DNA from: Pontibacter sp. Tf4
Lineage (GTDB): Bacteria > Bacteroidota > Bacteroidia > Cytophagales > Hymenobacteraceae
Assembly: GCF_014212495.1 (NCBI RefSeq)
Contig: NZ_JACKZC010000003.1
Coordinates: 124,001-188,000, forward strand
Reading direction: 5' to 3'
Length of the DNA: 64,000 bases
Part shown: positions 1 to 8,834 of the stretch, piece after piece
How positions within the stretch are numbered: the stretch's first letter is position 1
How the letters are laid out: every line of letters begins with the position of its first letter
The notes under the pieces: model-generated
Databases searched by the model: none
Told to the model about the DNA's origin: nothing
The model's input: the letters and a program-made list of their open reading frames with translations, nothing else
Translations under genes and position numbers: made by a program

Positions 1-1
1 G

Positions 2-643
2 GGGCTGGGCATCCTCGCCATTGCATTGATAAGTATTTTTGCATTGCCTTCCGTACCGGGCGAGAAACTTACTCAAAATACATCTCCAGTTGCCCTGCTC
101 AGAATCCCGGCTGTCCTGATTGTACTATTGCTTACCCTGCTCGGGGTGAGTGCGCACTATGGAGTATATGTGTATATCACAAGTCTTGTTGATGCGATTG
201 AGCTTGCAGGGGGAACAGAAAGTGCTTTATTGCTTTTCGGGGCGGGTTCGCTGGTTTCTGTATTACTGGCCATAAAATACACCGATGCCTACCTGCGGCT
301 GCTTACGATCGCGATGTTTGCCTTGCTGATTTTTGCAATGGGAATTTTCCTGCTCCTTGGAAAGATTACCGGGGTAGCACATGCTGCTTTCTTTTTATGG
401 GGACTTTCGTTTGGTCCTCTGGTAACGTTGTTTCAGGCAGCGGTAAGCAGGCAGGTAGAAAGTGCCAAAGACGTTGCCACTTCAGTTCAATCTTCAGCCT
501 TCAATCTATCCATCATGCTTGCAACTTCGGGTGCGGGGTTGTTGCTTGGCGCATACTCTCCCATGGTCCTGCCTTACATGGCGATCGCCCTGGCGATACC
601 GGGCATGCTGCTCTCCTTTCTTGCGAAAAAGACATTGAGTTGA
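2..643 (+). CDS. MFS transporter, C-terminal part (5' end outside window)
   Basis: The frame is open from the first bases of the window, so the gene starts upstream; an internal TTG at 26 is not the real start. What is visible are about six hydrophobic segments separated by short polar loops, the size of the C-terminal half of a 12-helix major facilitator. The loop LAIKYTD with basic and acidic residues between helices fits MFS. The general look (small residues, GAGLLLGAYSP near the last helices) resembles the DHA1 drug or sugar efflux subfamily, but the substrate cannot be told. It acts in the inner membrane. The gene is followed by a 150-base gap with an AACTATAGTT palindrome at 653-662 and then a convergent AraC regulator. 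Confidence 0.75.
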   Translation, partial: GLGILAIALISIFALPSVPGEKLTQNTSPVALLRIPAVLIVLLLTLLGVSAHYGVYVYITSLVDAIELAGGTESALLLFGAGSLVSVLLAIKYTDAYLRLLTIAMFALLIFAMGIFLLLGKITGVAHAAFFLWGLSFGPLVTLFQAAVSRQVESAKDVATSVQSSAFNLSIMLATSGAGLLLGAYSPMVLPYMAIALAIPGMLLSFLAKKTLS

Positions 644-792
644 CTGAACTATAACTATAGTTGGTGTTCCCAAGATCAGCCTTTTACTCTCAAATGACTC
701 TACCCCGGTCTTGTTGAAAGGATTAGTGGAGAGTTTGCAAAACCGTTTGTTTGAGAAGATTTGGCAGAGGCACTTACCCCACCTGCCACAAA

Positions 793-1638
793 CTAAACAG
801 GAAATATTCTCGCCTTTGCCTGTTTCTGGAATTGCTCCGGCGTTAGTCCGGTCATTTTTTTAAAGAACCTGCTGAAGTAAGATCTGTCTTCAAAACCCAG
901 GCTATAGCCGATCTCTTTTATAGTTTGCGCGCTGAGGATGAGCTCTTGCTTCGCTTCAACTATAGCTCGCTCCTGCAATAGCTGTGTAATGGTTTTCCCG
1001 GTTTTCTGCTTCAGAATCTGGTTGAGCCGTTTAGGCGTTATGTTCAGTTTATCAGCATAAAACGATACCGACTTTTCTTCTCTGAAATGATTCTCCAGCA
1101 ACAAGAGGAAATGGTAGATTCGCTTCTCATTCAGGCCCTGGCTTGTAAAATTCTGCGTTTTGTACTGCATCAGCTTCAACAGAAATGCCTTCAGTAGCGC
1201 TTTAAGCACCAGTAAATTCTTTTGCAGCTGCTCATACTCATTTTGTAATACCCGCAGGAAGCACTCCAGTTCAGATACCATGTCTTCTTCCAGCAAAATC
1301 GTGGAGAAACTACCCACGCCCTTCCCGAGGAATAGCCTGATCACATCCAGACTAAATTCTTTTACCTCATAGTCGAGTACCGATTTATGAAAAGCGATAA
1401 GTACACCATTTTTACCTGATTTTCTGGGACGCGGAGAGCGGTTGGCCGGAATGAGGTACATCCAGTCACCTTTGATATAAAGCGCTTCATCCTTTATAAA
1501 ATGAATGGGCTCTTCATTCTTTAGCCAGGCTATTTCAAAATAATCTTCGCGGGAGGGGCTTTCGAAAAAAGACAGCGGTACGGCCTTCAGCGGGCTTATA
1601 AAAAACAGGTCTTTCTCCGGATTCACAGGCTGTAACAT
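793..1638 (-). CDS. AraC family transcriptional regulator
   Basis: 281 residues. The C-terminal ~95 residues are a typical double helix-turn-helix AraC domain: first HTH around KRLNQILKQKTGKTI, second around IKEIGYSLGFEDRSYFSRFFKK, followed by the family signature GLTPEQF. The N-terminal ~180 residues are the effector or dimerisation part, with a weak cupin-like pattern (basic PANRSPRPRKSG stretch). The gene is divergent from the aldehyde dehydrogenase at 1849, with 210 bases between them, so it is the likely local regulator of that gene, probably responding to an alcohol or aldehyde; this is inference from position. The family is certain, the ligand is unknown. Confidence 0.92.
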   Translation of the reverse strand: MLQPVNPEKDLFFISPLKAVPLSFFESPSREDYFEIAWLKNEEPIHFIKDEALYIKGDWMYLIPANRSPRPRKSGKNGVLIAFHKSVLDYEVKEFSLDVIRLFLGKGVGSFSTILLEEDMVSELECFLRVLQNEYEQLQKNLLVLKALLKAFLLKLMQYKTQNFTSQGLNEKRIYHFLLLLENHFREEKSVSFYADKLNITPKRLNQILKQKTGKTITQLLQERAIVEAKQELILSAQTIKEIGYSLGFEDRSYFSRFFKKMTGLTPEQFQKQAKARIFPV

Positions 1639-1784
1639 GTTATCAGTTATAAAACTATAGCGCCAAATGCATCGGGCGCTTCTCCCGGTTACCTTCCTTA
1701 ACTATAAACTATAGCTGTCAGGTTATTTCCCTTTTGTCCTACCTTATGGGTGTTCTGTACTACCCCTCGCGCCTGGTATAGTTG

Positions 1785-1792
1785 TAAATTTG
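1785..1792 (+). promoter_or_regulatory. Candidate -7 box (TAAATTTG) of the aldehyde dehydrogenase promoter
   Basis: TAAATTTG matches the Bacteroidota -7 consensus TAnnTTTG and lies 56 bases before the ATG at 1849. No clear TTTG -33 box is seen about 20 bases upstream, which would fit a promoter that needs the divergent AraC activator. Confidence 0.4.
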
Positions 1793-1848
1793 TAAGAGTT
1801 GCAAATCAGTAGCAAGATTCATTTTAGAACATTTAAAGATATAAAATT

Positions 1849-3405
1849 ATGAGCACATTAGTAGAACCCATTCTTGAGAATGGCAAAGCCGAGAAGAAAC
1901 TATATAAATTTCCGCAGCTTAAAGGAAAAGAATTACCACGCGACAACTTTATCGGTGGGCGATTTGTCCCACCAGTTAAAGGCGAATACTTCGACAACAT
2001 TTCCCCCATTAACGGGAAAGTTTTCGCGCAGGCAGCCCGCTCCACGAAGGAGGACGTTGAACTGGCGCTGGACGCGGCGCATGATGCGTTTCAGAAATGG
2101 GGCAAGACATCGCCGACGGAACGCAGTAATACACTATTAAAGATCGCACAGATCATCGAAGACAACCTGGAGTACCTGGCTACACTGGAAACTATAGATA
2201 ATGGGAAACCTATCCGTGAGACACGTGCAGCTGACCTTCCGCTGGTAGTAGACCACTTCCGTTATTTTGCCGGTGTGATCCGCGCCGAAGAAGGTGGTAT
2301 TTCAGAGCACGACGCCAACACGGTCAGCATTGTATTGCACGAGCCGCTGGGCGTAGTAGGGCAAATTATTCCATGGAACTTCCCGTTACTGATGGCTTCC
2401 TGGAAAATTGCTCCGGCCCTGGCTGCTGGTAACTGTATTGTTCTGAAACCAGCCGAGCAAACCCCAACCAGTATTCTGGGCCTGATGGAACTGATCGGTG
2501 ATGCGTTGCCAGCCGGTGTGCTGAACGTAGTGAACGGCTTTGGAGCAGAAGTTGGTAAGGCACTGGGTACTTCTCCGAGGATAAGCAAGATCGCGTTTAC
2601 CGGCTCCACAGCAACAGGTAAGCTGATCATGCAATATGCTTCCGAAAACATCATTCCGTCTACGATGGAGCTGGGCGGTAAATCTCCTAACATCTTCTTC
2701 CCTTCCGTAATGGAAGCTGATGACGAGTTCTTTGACAAGGCCCTGGAAGGTGCCACGTTCTTTGCCCTGAACCAGGGCGAGATCTGTACTGCTCCAACCC
2801 GTATCCTGGTGCACGAAAGTATAGCCGACGCCTTTACAGCCCGCGTGATCGAGCGAGTGAAAGCCATTAAAGCCGGTAACCCGCTGGATGGCGAGACCAT
2901 GATCGGGGCACAGGTATCCAAACCACAGTATGAGAAGATTCTGAACTACATTGAGATCGGTAAAGAAGAAGGAGCCGAAGTACTGGTAGGTGGTGAGGCA
3001 CAAAAGCTGGAGGGCGAACTGGCAGACGGATATTACATCCAGCCTACCATCCTGAAAGGCCGTAACAAAATGCGTGTATTCCAGGAAGAAATCTTTGGTC
3101 CGGTAGTGGCACTGACCACTTTTAAAACAACCGAAGAGGCCATTGAGATCGCCAACGATACCATTTACGGACTGGGTGCCGGCGTCTGGACCCGCGATAC
3201 CCACGAATTATACCAGGTGCCGAGAGCCATTCAGGCAGGCCGTGTCTGGGTTAACCAGTACCACACCTATCCGGCGCATGCTCCGTTTGGAGGCTACAAG
3301 CAGTCGGGTTACGGCAGAGAGAACCACAAGATGATGCTGGATCATTACCGCCAGACCAAGAACATGCTTATTTCCTACGACAAGAAGAAACAAGGTTTCT
3401 TTTAA
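1849..3405 (+). CDS. aldB: Aldehyde dehydrogenase, AldB/ExaC type
   Basis: 518 residues, the usual length. Oxidises aldehydes (acetaldehyde-like in the characterised relatives) to acids with NAD(P)+ in the cytoplasm. Visible motifs: the substrate and cofactor segment [16 protein letters not shown], the Rossmann glycine motif FTGSTATGK, the general-base glutamate in MELGGKSPN (E274) and catalytic Cys313 in NQGEICTAP. The 39-residue distance between Glu and Cys, longer than in most ALDHs, is the insertion typical of E. coli AldB and Pseudomonas ExaC. The C-terminus [12 protein letters not shown] is canonical. Its neighbour is a DUF779 gene, a partner often found with this subgroup, and a divergent AraC gene that probably controls it. 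The ATG at 1849 is preceded by a TAnnTTTG box. Confidence 0.93.
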   Translation: MSTLVEPILENGKAEKKLYKFPQLKGKELPRDNFIGGRFVPPVKGEYFDNISPINGKVFAQAARSTKEDVELALDAAHDAFQKWGKTSPTERSNTLLKIAQIIEDNLEYLATLETIDNGKPIRETRAADLPLVVDHFRYFAGVIRAEEGGISEHDANTVSIVLHEPLGVVGQIIPWNFPLLMASWKIAPALAAGNCIVLKPAEQTPTSILGLMELIGDALPAGVLNVVNGFGAEVGKALGTSPRISKIAFTGSTATGKLIMQYASENIIPSTMELGGKSPNIFFPSVMEADDEFFDKALEGATFFALNQGEICTAPTRILVHESIADAFTARVIERVKAIKAGNPLDGETMIGAQVSKPQYEKILNYIEIGKEEGAEVLVGGEAQKLEGELADGYYIQPTILKGRNKMRVFQEEIFGPVVALTTFKTTEEAIEIANDTIYGLGAGVWTRDTHELYQVPRAIQAGRVWVNQYHTYPAHAPFGGYKQSGYGRENHKMMLDHYRQTKNMLISYDKKKQGFF

Positions 3406-3428
3406 TCTAAAGTTTGTCATTAACCTGA

Positions 3429-3460
3429 AATCACCTGGGGCCTCCTCAGGTGATTTTTTT
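3429..3460 (+). terminator. Intrinsic terminator between aldB-like gene and DUF779
   Basis: Nine-base perfect stem AATCACCTG / CAGGTGATT (3429-3437 with 3447-3455) followed by a run of T. It lies only 14 bases before the next start codon, so it could act as a partial terminator that lowers DUF779 expression relative to the dehydrogenase. Confidence 0.75.
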
Positions 3461-3473
3461 AACATCTATAAAC

Positions 3474-3824
3474 ATGGAAAAGATTATTGTAACAGATAAA
3501 GCAAAAGAAGTGATCAGACAGTTGAAGGAGCGCTATGGCGAGCTGATGTTTTACATGAGTGGTGGCTGCTGCGAAGGTTCGCAGCCTATGTGCTATGAAA
3601 AAGGCGATTATAAACCAGGCTCCCGCGACGTGCTGATCGGCGAGGTGGAAGGCTGTGAATTTTACCTGTCGGAAGAGCAGAACCAATACTATGAGCACTC
3701 ACAACTTCTATTGGATGCGGCACCCGGCATGGGTGGTGGCTTCTCGCTTGAAAGTGTGCTGGGCATGGCCTTTAGCGCTACTACAAATGCACTTATCGCA
3801 TCGGATAACACCAGAGAGGTATAG
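3474..3824 (+). CDS. DUF779 domain-containing protein
   Basis: 116 residues from the ATG at 3474; an upstream GTG lies inside the terminator hairpin and is rejected as start. The protein carries the Cys-rich motif GGCCEGSQPMCY (three Cys and a Met), then an acidic middle part and a Gly-rich GMGGGFSLE segment typical of DUF779. Genes of this family frequently sit directly next to AldB/ExaC-type aldehyde dehydrogenases, as here; the role is not established, and the Cys cluster suggests metal or redox binding. It is probably cotranscribed with the dehydrogenase by read-through of the hairpin in front of it. Confidence 0.88.
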   Translation: MEKIIVTDKAKEVIRQLKERYGELMFYMSGGCCEGSQPMCYEKGDYKPGSRDVLIGEVEGCEFYLSEEQNQYYEHSQLLLDAAPGMGGGFSLESVLGMAFSATTNALIASDNTREV

Positions 3825-3974
3825 TTTATAGTTAAATTGCCCTGTATGGTAATGAATGCACCCCTCAAAATAAGTACACACCAACGTTAGCACAGAAGCC
3901 CGCCATCTTTAACATAGCGGCTCTTATAGTTCACTTCTATTAGAGGAGGATTGTATTCTGAATAACCTGAAGGC

Positions 3975-4640
3975 TTAGCGTGCTTTTTCCAGTACATTGG
4001 CTATAGCAGTGAATCCCATTTTGCGGGCATGCTGCAGCGCTGTCACCCCATCCTTGTCCGGAATGTTGATGTCGCAGCCGGCATCTACCAAGGTTTGTAC
4101 TACCTCTACATAGGTTTGGGAACCATCTCCCAATACAACAGCCTCCATCAAAGCGGTCCAGCCCAGGCGGTTTACATGGTCTATAGGAAAGCCTTTGGTG
4201 TTGGCCAGCAGTTTTACTACCTCCAGGTGTCCTCTCTCGCAAGCTGGAATCAGAGCGCTGCCGTTGTAGCGGTTAAAGACATCAAACCGGGCGCCGTTTT
4301 CCAGGTATAGTTTCACAAGGTCAGTATACCCTGCTGCGCCGGCGTACAAGAACGGACTGTCCTTAATCTCGTCCTGTTGGTTTACATTGGCACCGTGTTT
4401 TACCAGTAAATTTGCCATATCCAGGTTGTTCTGATGCGTTGCCAGGAGTAATAGCGACCTTTTCTGATTATCGGTCGTATTCACGTCTGCTCCGTTTTTC
4501 AGGGCGGTTGCAACAGCATCTAACTTGTTGTTTTTAACGGCTTCCACCAGGGAGGCTTGTGTGGCAGGTGTGTGCATAGCAGTTTCTGTTTGGCAGGAAG
4601 TGAGCAATAAAAACGACAAAAGTAATAGCACTGTGTTCAT
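3975..4640 (-). CDS. Ankyrin repeat lipoprotein
   Basis: 221 residues. The N-terminus is a lipoprotein signal peptide (hydrophobic LLLLSFLLLTSC with Cys16 as the acylated residue), so it should be anchored in an envelope membrane. Residues from about 30 to 215 hold five or six ankyrin repeats, seen as recurring NGADVN, HGANVN, ENGARFD and AGCDIN turns with LLLA/ALMEA helices. Ankyrin repeats mediate protein-protein contact; the partner is unknown. It stands alone between the DUF779 gene (convergent side) and the sulfur block, with a 360-base upstream gap. Confidence 0.88.
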   Translation of the reverse strand: MNTVLLLLSFLLLTSCQTETAMHTPATQASLVEAVKNNKLDAVATALKNGADVNTTDNQKRSLLLLATHQNNLDMANLLVKHGANVNQQDEIKDSPFLYAGAAGYTDLVKLYLENGARFDVFNRYNGSALIPACERGHLEVVKLLANTKGFPIDHVNRLGWTALMEAVVLGDGSQTYVEVVQTLVDAGCDINIPDKDGVTALQHARKMGFTAIANVLEKAR

Positions 4641-4885
4641 AGTATAGGTGTCTGATATACGAGATTTCCCTAATGGATCAATGTTCTTACAGAAGACAAA
4701 CGCGTAACGGCTTCATCAAAGCAATTGGTATAATCTAAGTACCCTGTAATGTACGCAAGCTGAAAACCAATGACTTTTAGCTTCGGTTATAGCTGCCTTT
4801 TCAATTCTTTAACACAAACTATAGTTCTATGTTTCGTCACTATAGTTTATCAGCAAACTATGAAGCATCAATTACCATTTTCTTA

Positions 4886-4930
4886 TGTGACAATCGTCAC
4901 TGAACTGCCTTTCCCTATACTTTACCTTTG
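4886..4930 (+). promoter_or_regulatory. Crp-like operator plus -7 box of the persulfide dioxygenase gene
   Basis: TGTGACAATCGTCAC (4886-4900) is a near-perfect Crp-type palindrome (GTGAC-N4-GTCAC). Exactly 22 bases later comes TACCTTTG (4923-4930), a perfect TAnnTTTG -7 box. The palindrome centre falls near -42, the position of class II activator sites. The same arrangement recurs at 7407, 8348 and 18760 (minus). The remainder of the 364-base gap before the gene holds an AACTATAGTT palindrome at 4817-4826. Confidence 0.7.
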
Positions 4931-5004
4931 TATTACAAATTCAGGATAAATAACCCGGATAGAAGTAAAACGAAAGTAGTATAAAAAGTAAAACGGAACA
5001 GGAT

Positions 5005-6348
5005 ATGAAAATACAGCAATTTGAAGACAAAGGACTGGCTCACTTCGGATATGCCATTTTAAGTGAAGAAACAAATGAAGTAGTACTTATTGACCCGGCC
5101 CGAAACCCGCAGCCTTATTACGATTTTGCCCAGGCCCATAGTGCCAGCATTGTGGGTGTAATAGAAACACACCCGCACGCCGACTTTGTGAGCTCACACC
5201 TGGAGATACATCAGCAAACCGGCGCCACCATTTACACGCATAGCCTGGTGGGCGCAGATTACCCGCATCAGGCATTCGACGAAGGGGCTGTAGTACAGAT
5301 AGGCAATATAAAGCTAAAATCGCTGCATACGCCTGGTCACTCGCCGGACAGCATCAGCATTGTGCTGGAGCACGAAGGAAAAGATAAAGCCGTATTTACC
5401 GGCGACACCTTGTTTATCGGGGATGTAGGCCGGCCGGACCTGCGCGAGAATGCCGGTAACATAACAGCCAAGCGCGAAGAACTGGCCCGCCAGATGTACA
5501 GGAGCACCAGAGAGAAACTGATGAAACTGGATGATGATGTGGTTGTGTATCCGGCGCATGGTTCGGGCTCGCTGTGTGGCAAAGCCCTGAGCGATGCCAA
5601 CAGCAGCACAATTGGAGCAGAGAAAATTGGTAACTATGCCTTGCAGCCTATGAGCGAAGATGCATTTGTGAAGATACTGACAGAAGACCAGCCGTTTATT
5701 CCGAAGTACTTTGGATACGATGTAAGCCTGAACAAAAAAGGGGCACCAGACTATAGCCAAACTATAGATAGTGTTAAGAGGCTGCAGAAAAACTTTATAC
5801 CGGAAGCAGGTGCGCTTATAGTGGATGCCCGAAACGAAAAGGTGTTTAAGAAAGGACACTACAAAGGGGCGATCAACATACAGAACGGTGGCAAGTTTGA
5901 AACCTGGCTGGGAAGTATAGTTGGCCCAGAAGAGCCGTTTTACCTGGCAGCTGAAAGCGACGCGCAACTGAATGACCTGATCTCAAAAGCAGCCAAAATC
6001 GGCTATGAACTGCTGATAAAAGGGGCCTTTGTACTGGATGACGGTGCAGCCTACACATCGCCAATGCTTGATGTAGCTGCTTTCCGGCAGCACCCGCGCG
6101 ACTATACGATTGTAGATATTCGTAATGCTTCCGAAGTAAAGGCAGGCAAATTCTTTGAGAATGCGATCAATATTCCGTTGCCGGAACTGCGGGAGCGTGC
6201 AGATGAAATACCTGCAACCAAACCTATAGTTATACATTGTGCAGGCGGTTACCGTTCGGCCGCAGGTAGCAGTATTGTAGAAGCCGCATTGCCTGAAACT
6301 ATAGTAATGGACCTGAGCGAAGCTGTGAACGATTTCAAAAACAGTTAG
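5005..6348 (+). CDS. CstB-like MBL-fold persulfide dioxygenase with two rhodanese domains
   Basis: 447 residues, close to Staphylococcus CstB in length and domain order. Residues ~1-240 are a metallo-beta-lactamase fold of the ETHE1 type: THPHADFVSSH, HTPGHSPD, FTGDTLFIGDVGRPD and YPAHG supply the iron ligands; Cys191 in GSLCGKAL matches the extra Cys of CstB-type enzymes. Residues ~260-345 are a rhodanese-like domain with no Cys in its active loop (YLAAESD), probably inactive. Residues ~355-447 are an active rhodanese with Cys412 in CAGGYRS. Expected reaction: oxidation of low-molecular-weight persulfide with O2 and sulfur transfer, giving sulfite/thiosulfate, in the cytoplasm. It heads the sulfur block and carries a Crp-like site in its promoter. 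Confidence 0.9.
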   Translation: MKIQQFEDKGLAHFGYAILSEETNEVVLIDPARNPQPYYDFAQAHSASIVGVIETHPHADFVSSHLEIHQQTGATIYTHSLVGADYPHQAFDEGAVVQIGNIKLKSLHTPGHSPDSISIVLEHEGKDKAVFTGDTLFIGDVGRPDLRENAGNITAKREELARQMYRSTREKLMKLDDDVVVYPAHGSGSLCGKALSDANSSTIGAEKIGNYALQPMSEDAFVKILTEDQPFIPKYFGYDVSLNKKGAPDYSQTIDSVKRLQKNFIPEAGALIVDARNEKVFKKGHYKGAINIQNGGKFETWLGSIVGPEEPFYLAAESDAQLNDLISKAAKIGYELLIKGAFVLDDGAAYTSPMLDVAAFRQHPRDYTIVDIRNASEVKAGKFFENAINIPLPELRERADEIPATKPIVIHCAGGYRSAAGSSIVEAALPETIVMDLSEAVNDFKNS

Positions 6349-6366
6349 TAATAAAAGTTAACTTGT

Positions 6367-6401
6367 AAAAGCCGGTATACACACACTATACCGGCTTTTC
6401 G
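6367..6401 (+). terminator. Intrinsic terminator after the persulfide dioxygenase gene
   Basis: Twelve-base stem AAAAGCCGGTAT / ATACCGGCTTTT (6367-6378 with 6388-6399), T-rich on the 3' side, 19 bases after the stop codon. Confidence 0.85.
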
Positions 6402-6538
6402 TTTCTTGTGCAGGTCGTATAGTTAAACAAACTTCTTTAAAAGCCGATTTAACAATACATCAGAATGAAACAAAAGCCACGCTTCAGGTGGTAATTGACA
6501 GGAAGATCAGTAATTTAAAGTTCGTATACAGAAATCTC

Positions 6539-7186
6539 ATGCAGACTATCCCCAAAGAGCTCGTACTTAAAAAATTCCCTTCCCTGGAAGACTCCCTGCT
6601 GGATGAACTACTGGCCGAAAGTACACTGAAAGAAGTAAGTGAAGGTGAAGAAGTAATGCGCTCCGGGCAATACATTACGTCTACCATTCTGCTGTTGCGT
6701 GGTCTATTAAAAGTGTATCGCGAAGACGACGAAGGCAATGAGTTCCTGATGTATTACCTGGAAGCGGGTAATGCCTGCGCCCTGTCGATGATGTGTACTG
6801 CCCGGAACGAGAAAAGCCAGATCAGGGTAAAAGCTGTTACCGATGCGGAAGTGCTGCTGGTTCCCTCCCATTTATCGGAACTATGGCTGGGCAAGTACAA
6901 AACCTGGCACCACTTTGTTATAGCCTCTTACCGCCAACGCTTCGAAGAACTGCTGCAAACCCTCGACAGCATTGCCTTTAAAGGCCTGGACGAGCGGCTG
7001 CTGTTCTACCTGAAACGACACGTAAAAGTTAGTGGCAGCGAGGTTAAACTTTCCCACCAGCAGATCGCCAGCGAACTCAACTCTTCCCGCGAAGTAATCT
7101 CTCGTCTGCTTAAAAAACTGGAGCAAACCGGCGCCATCACCTTACACCGAAACTACATAGAAGTACACGACCTGACTATAGTTTAG
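6539..7186 (+). CDS. Crp/Fnr family transcriptional regulator of the sulfur block
   Basis: 215 residues from the ATG at 6539; the frame is open further upstream (GTG at 6488) but that extension is not family-like. Residues ~15-120 form the cyclic-nucleotide-binding-like beta roll, with the Cys pair in NACALSMMC where ligand-binding residues would sit, which could sense redox or sulfur species. Residues ~145-210 are the winged HTH: LSHQQIASELNSSREVISR. The recognition helix keeps R-E-x-x-x-R, the residues by which E. coli CRP reads TGTGA, and the sites found upstream of three neighbouring transcription units are TGTGAC-N4-GTCAC or one-base variants. Its own upstream region shows no such site. 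Confidence 0.92.
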   Translation: MQTIPKELVLKKFPSLEDSLLDELLAESTLKEVSEGEEVMRSGQYITSTILLLRGLLKVYREDDEGNEFLMYYLEAGNACALSMMCTARNEKSQIRVKAVTDAEVLLVPSHLSELWLGKYKTWHHFVIASYRQRFEELLQTLDSIAFKGLDERLLFYLKRHVKVSGSEVKLSHQQIASELNSSREVISRLLKKLEQTGAITLHRNYIEVHDLTIV

Positions 7187-7400
7187 GAGTTTGTGAGTTT
7201 AGGAGTTAGTGAGTTTGGGAGTTAGTGAGTTTAGGAGTTAGAGAGTTAAAGAGTTGATGAGTTAGTCAGTTTTTGAATTAATTTAATTTGTGTTTTTCCT
7301 TCAATTGAGAAAACTCAAACTATAGATTTATCCCAAAATTCGTACTCCTCAAACTCCTAAACTCTTTAACTCTCTAACTCCTAAACTCACAAACTATAAA
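7187..7400. repeat. Degenerate GAGTTAGT repeats with a perfect 29-bp inverted repeat
   Basis: Between the Crp gene and the TSUP gene the sequence is built from variants of GAGTTTAGGAGTTAGT on the left (about 7187-7265) and their reverse complement on the right (about 7342-7395). Positions 7227-7255 and 7360-7388 are perfect reverse complements of 29 bases, with a ~104-base AT-rich loop. The transcript would fold into one long hairpin and separate the two genes. No gene is seen inside. Confidence 0.85.
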
Positions 7401-7406
7401 CCTCTC

Positions 7407-7451
7407 TGTGACATGAGTCACTGAAGTTAGGGATAGCCTGCAGTACTTTTG
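7407..7451 (+). promoter_or_regulatory. Crp-like operator plus -7 box of the TSUP gene
   Basis: TGTGACATGAGTCAC (7407-7421), then 22 bases, then TACTTTTG (7444-7451), a perfect TAnnTTTG box. Same geometry as at 4886. Confidence 0.7.
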
Positions 7452-7475
7452 TATGGTTCTATAATTAAAATTACG

Positions 7476-8339
7476 ATGGAAATACTTGGGTACATTGCAG
7501 CCATGCTTATTGGCTTATCGCTTGGGTTGATTGGTGGAGGCGGTTCTATACTTACCGTACCAGTTCTGGTTTACCTGCTGGGCCTGAGCCCTGTCATCTC
7601 TACTGCTTATTCCCTGTTTATAGTTGGGCTTACCAGTTTGGTTGGTTCTTACAAGTTTTACCAGAAAGGGCTTGTCAGCCTGAAGACAGCCGCGGTATTT
7701 GGGGTACCTTCTATAGTGGCGGTATACCTCACCCGCCGTTACCTGGTGCCGGCCATTCCGGAAAACATTTTCCAGGCAGGTGATTTTATGGTAACGAAAG
7801 GTGTGCTCCTGATGCTCCTGTTTGCCGGCCTGATGGTGTTTGCTTCTATCTCCATGATCAAAAAGAGAAAAGAGGCGCCAGCTGAACCTGCCGGTGTAGT
7901 AGACGAGAATATAGATACAGAACTGGACGTAGAACACGCAAACCCTGCAGAAGTACACCCGCAACCAAAATTCAACTATGGCGGCATCCTGGCCGAGGGG
8001 CTGATAGTAGGAACGCTAACCGGGCTGGTGGGTGCAGGCGGCGGCTTTCTGATCATCCCGGCCCTGGTCCTGTTCAGCAAACTGGACATGAAAATGGCCG
8101 TGGGCACCTCCCTGCTCATCATTGCTGTAAAATCGCTGTTCGGATTTATAGGCGATGTATTCAATTATGAGATTGACTGGATGTTGCTTGGTATTTTCTC
8201 CACCATCTCAATCGTCGGCATCTTCATCGGCACTTACCTGTCTACCAAAATACATGCTGATAAACTAAAAACCTCGTTTGGCTGGTTTGTGCTTCTGATG
8301 GGTATTTACATCATTATCAAAGAGCTCTTTTTAGCCTAA
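7476..8339 (+). CDS. Sulfite exporter TauE/SafE (TSUP) family permease
   Basis: 287 residues from the ATG at 7476; a TTG at 7449 is in frame but overlaps the promoter box. Two four-helix halves each open with the family glycine motif: IGLSLGLIGGGGSILTVP at the N-terminus and TGLVGAGGGFLIIPAL near residue 190. A polar acidic loop (VDENIDTELDVEHANP) separates the halves. TSUP proteins move sulfite, thiosulfate or organosulfonates across the inner membrane; in sulfide-detoxification operons such as those run by BigR or CstR they are thought to export the sulfite made by persulfide dioxygenase. That role fits here. Confidence 0.9.
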   Translation: MEILGYIAAMLIGLSLGLIGGGGSILTVPVLVYLLGLSPVISTAYSLFIVGLTSLVGSYKFYQKGLVSLKTAAVFGVPSIVAVYLTRRYLVPAIPENIFQAGDFMVTKGVLLMLLFAGLMVFASISMIKKRKEAPAEPAGVVDENIDTELDVEHANPAEVHPQPKFNYGGILAEGLIVGTLTGLVGAGGGFLIIPALVLFSKLDMKMAVGTSLLIIAVKSLFGFIGDVFNYEIDWMLLGIFSTISIVGIFIGTYLSTKIHADKLKTSFGWFVLLMGIYIIIKELFLA

Positions 8340-8347
8340 CCTGCCTG

Positions 8348-8392
8348 CGTGACCAAAGTCACTGAACCCGACCGGTAAACTGCCGAAATTTG
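8348..8392 (+). promoter_or_regulatory. Crp-like operator plus -7-like box of the rhodanese/YeeE cluster
   Basis: CGTGACCAAAGTCAC (8348-8362), 22 bases, then GAAATTTG (8385-8392), one base off TAnnTTTG. Same geometry as the sites at 4886 and 7407. It lies directly downstream of the TSUP stop codon. Confidence 0.65.
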
Positions 8393-8435
8393 TAATAGTA
8401 TTTATCTATAGCTTACTTATTAACCTTACCATAGT

Positions 8436-8762
8436 ATGTTCAATTTATTTAAAGCCGCCCCGAAACAGTACGAAGATCTGGACGGCAAAACATTTAAAAC
8501 CAGGTACGAAAATGCTCCTAAAGCTAAACTGTTAGATGTACGCACAGTTGCAGAGTTTGCTTCAGGTACTTTACCAACGGCCAGTAATTTAGATGTTACT
8601 TCTCCGCAATTTGTAAAGTCACTCGCTGCCTTGGATAAGAATACGGAATACTTTGTATTCTGCCGTAGTGGCAACCGGAGCGGGTCTGCCTGCGATCTGA
8701 TGACCGCACACGGATTTAAAGTTTATAACCTGGCAGGCGGCATTGGCACCTGGCCTGAATAA
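8436..8762 (+). CDS. Single-domain rhodanese (sulfurtransferase)
   Basis: 108 residues, a complete single rhodanese domain: LLDVRTVAEFASG, then the active loop FCRSGNRSGSA with the catalytic Cys near residue 72, and a GGIGTWPE end. It would carry a Cys persulfide and pass sulfane sulfur between thiols in the cytoplasm. It is the first gene of the unit with the two YeeE/YedE genes and has a Crp-like operator upstream. Confidence 0.92.
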   Translation: MFNLFKAAPKQYEDLDGKTFKTRYENAPKAKLLDVRTVAEFASGTLPTASNLDVTSPQFVKSLAALDKNTEYFVFCRSGNRSGSACDLMTAHGFKVYNLAGGIGTWPE

Positions 8763-8834
8763 AAGTATTTAAAGCAGTCAGATAGCTGGTTACCCTGCAC
8801 AACTGCTGCTCAACTATAAAATTAATTTACACTT

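Noticed and set aside
397-654. Open frame overlapping the MFS transporter end in another frame
   Set aside because: Shadow of the MFS coding sequence; no family-like sequence.
2386-3204. Long antisense open frame in the aldehyde dehydrogenase gene
   Set aside because: The plus strand encodes a perfect ALDH; the antisense frame has no recognisable domains.
7187-7290. GAGTTAGT tandem words as a possible CRISPR array
   Set aside because: Units are short and variable, with no constant repeat and unique spacer pattern and no cas genes.
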